A program made the position numbers and the translations under genes. Under the pieces are notes generated by a model that saw nothing but the letters and a program-made list of their open reading frames with translations, did no database searches and had not been told where the DNA came from. This document shows positions 5,554 through 6,321 of a stretch of 6,321 nt of DNA, piece by piece. This stretch comes from CAIZGX01 sp039805165 (GTDB taxonomy: Bacteria; Bacteroidota; Bacteroidia; Flavobacteriales_D; Sanyastnellaceae), in contig JBDLUS010000194.1 of the NCBI GenBank assembly GCA_039805165.1, forward strand, positions 1-6,321, written 5' to 3'. The first letter of the stretch is position 1. Each line of letters starts with the position of its first letter.

Positions 5554-6321
5554 ATGTTGAAGTCAATTTCAATTTATCCAGTAAAATCGTTGAACGGCAT
5601 TGAACTAACCTCTTCAGAGGTGCTTCAGCACGGATTGAAATACGACCGCAATTGGATGTTGGTCGATTCCAACAACAAGTTCGTCACGCGACGAGAACGC
5701 CCCGAACTTTCGCTTATTGAAACACGAATTTCGGAAAATGGACTTGCGTTTTCCTTCAACAATCAATCTGAAAATCTTGCGCTTGGAACGAATGATTTCC
5801 AGCAAGAAAAAATTGAATCGCAGGTTTGGGATTCGACTGTTTTCGGATTTGAAGAAAGTAAAAACACAAATACTTTTTTTTCTGATTTTTTGAAGGAAGA
5901 AGTGCGTCTCATTCGCTTGCCTCTTCAACCAGAAAGAATGGAAATGGCTCCACTTAATGGAGAGTCGACGCCGAGTTCTTTTGCTGACAGTTTTCCAATT
6001 TTAATATTGGGCAGCGCTTCTCTTGACGCTCTGAATGCGCAATTGGAAGAACCCATTGACGCTCGATATTTTCGTCCAAATTTACTTTTTCAAACCGAAC
6101 GTTCATTCGAGGAAGACGAGTGGAAAGCCATTTCAATTGGAAATGTATTGCTTCGCAAAGCCAAAGCCTGTGGGCGATGTAGAATGATTAATGTCAATCC
6201 AGATACCGGTGTTTATCGCACAGATGTTATGCGTGAGTTAGCGAAATTGCGCACTGTTAAGAATAAGGTTATCCTTGGCGATTTGTATTATCCTGTTCAA
6301 ACCGGCTCAATTGAACTTCAT
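5554..6321 (+). CDS. MOSC-domain protein, YcbX/mARC type, 3' end cut by window
   Basis: 256 residues are present and the frame is open to the window edge. It begins with a MOSC N-terminal beta-barrel domain (residues 1-125: ISIYPVKSLNGIEL, NWMLVDSNNKFVTRRERP). The MOSC domain follows: SSFADSFPILILGSASLDALN at 141-161, DARYFRPNLLF at 169-179, EDEWKAISIGNVLL, and KACGRCRMINVNPDTG at 203-218. Cys209 aligns, from memory of the family, with the molybdenum-ligating cysteine of human mARC1, so it is likely a molybdenum-cofactor enzyme that reduces N-hydroxylated compounds. The sequence stops at TGSIELH, near the usual end of the MOSC fold, so about ten residues are missing. Whether a YcbX-like [2Fe-2S] ferredoxin domain follows cannot be seen. 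The substrate is unknown. The start ATG follows TTTTT with no Shine-Dalgarno sequence. Confidence 0.9.
   Translation, partial: MLKSISIYPVKSLNGIELTSSEVLQHGLKYDRNWMLVDSNNKFVTRRERPELSLIETRISENGLAFSFNNQSENLALGTNDFQQEKIESQVWDSTVFGFEESKNTNTFFSDFLKEEVRLIRLPLQPERMEMAPLNGESTPSSFADSFPILILGSASLDALNAQLEEPIDARYFRPNLLFQTERSFEEDEWKAISIGNVLLRKAKACGRCRMINVNPDTGVYRTDVMRELAKLRTVKNKVILGDLYYPVQTGSIELH

Noticed and set aside
5614..5928. A 104-codon minus-strand open frame inside the MOSC gene
   Set aside because: Low-complexity Phe/Lys/Arg-rich translation, fully covered by a plus-strand gene with clear MOSC motifs.
1..6321. Mobile elements, CRISPR arrays, tRNA or rRNA genes, riboswitches
   Set aside because: Nearly every base lies in ordinary conserved coding sequence, and I saw no transposase, direct-repeat array, cloverleaf or conserved RNA leader in the short spacers.

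Overview
The window looks like chromosomal DNA from a member of the Bacteroidota, most likely a Flavobacteriales-type marine or freshwater bacterium. Three signs point there. The adenylate kinase (short LID) and Obg (no C-terminal OCT domain) match the usual forms of this phylum. Two cell-surface proteins join a Bacteroidota-style N-terminal module to an OmpA C-terminal domain. Most gene starts lack a clear Shine-Dalgarno sequence, while boxes resembling the Bacteroidota -7 element (TAnnTTTG) lie just upstream of several of them. The order is inference; the phylum is fairly secure.

Layout, left to right. (1) Positions 1-416, minus strand: N-terminal third of a dihydrolipoyl dehydrogenase (lpdA), cut by the window edge. 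(2) A short divergent spacer, 417-512, carrying probable promoter elements. (3) Plus strand 513-2086: adk and obg in one operon, overlapping by 4 bases (ATGA). (4) Minus strand 5512-2087: hemE, then an OmpA-family surface protein starting 1 base after the hemE stop, then a rho-independent terminator, then a second OmpA-family paralogue with a TTG start. The second paralogue converges on obg so tightly that the two stop codons abut, inside a 22-bp perfect palindrome. (5) A short divergent spacer at 5513-5553, and on the plus strand from 5554 a MOSC-domain protein (YcbX/mARC type) that runs off the right edge with only its last few residues missing.

Functionally this is mostly core housekeeping: central carbon metabolism (lpdA), nucleotide balance (adk), ribosome assembly GTPase (obg) and haem synthesis (hemE). 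It also holds a two-gene envelope module and a probable molybdenum-cofactor enzyme. I see no phage, insertion sequence, CRISPR array, tRNA or rRNA. No stretch longer than about 100 bases lacks a gene. The least ordinary parts are the tandem divergent OmpA paralogues and the compact signals at their borders; I see no clear evidence of an undescribed system.
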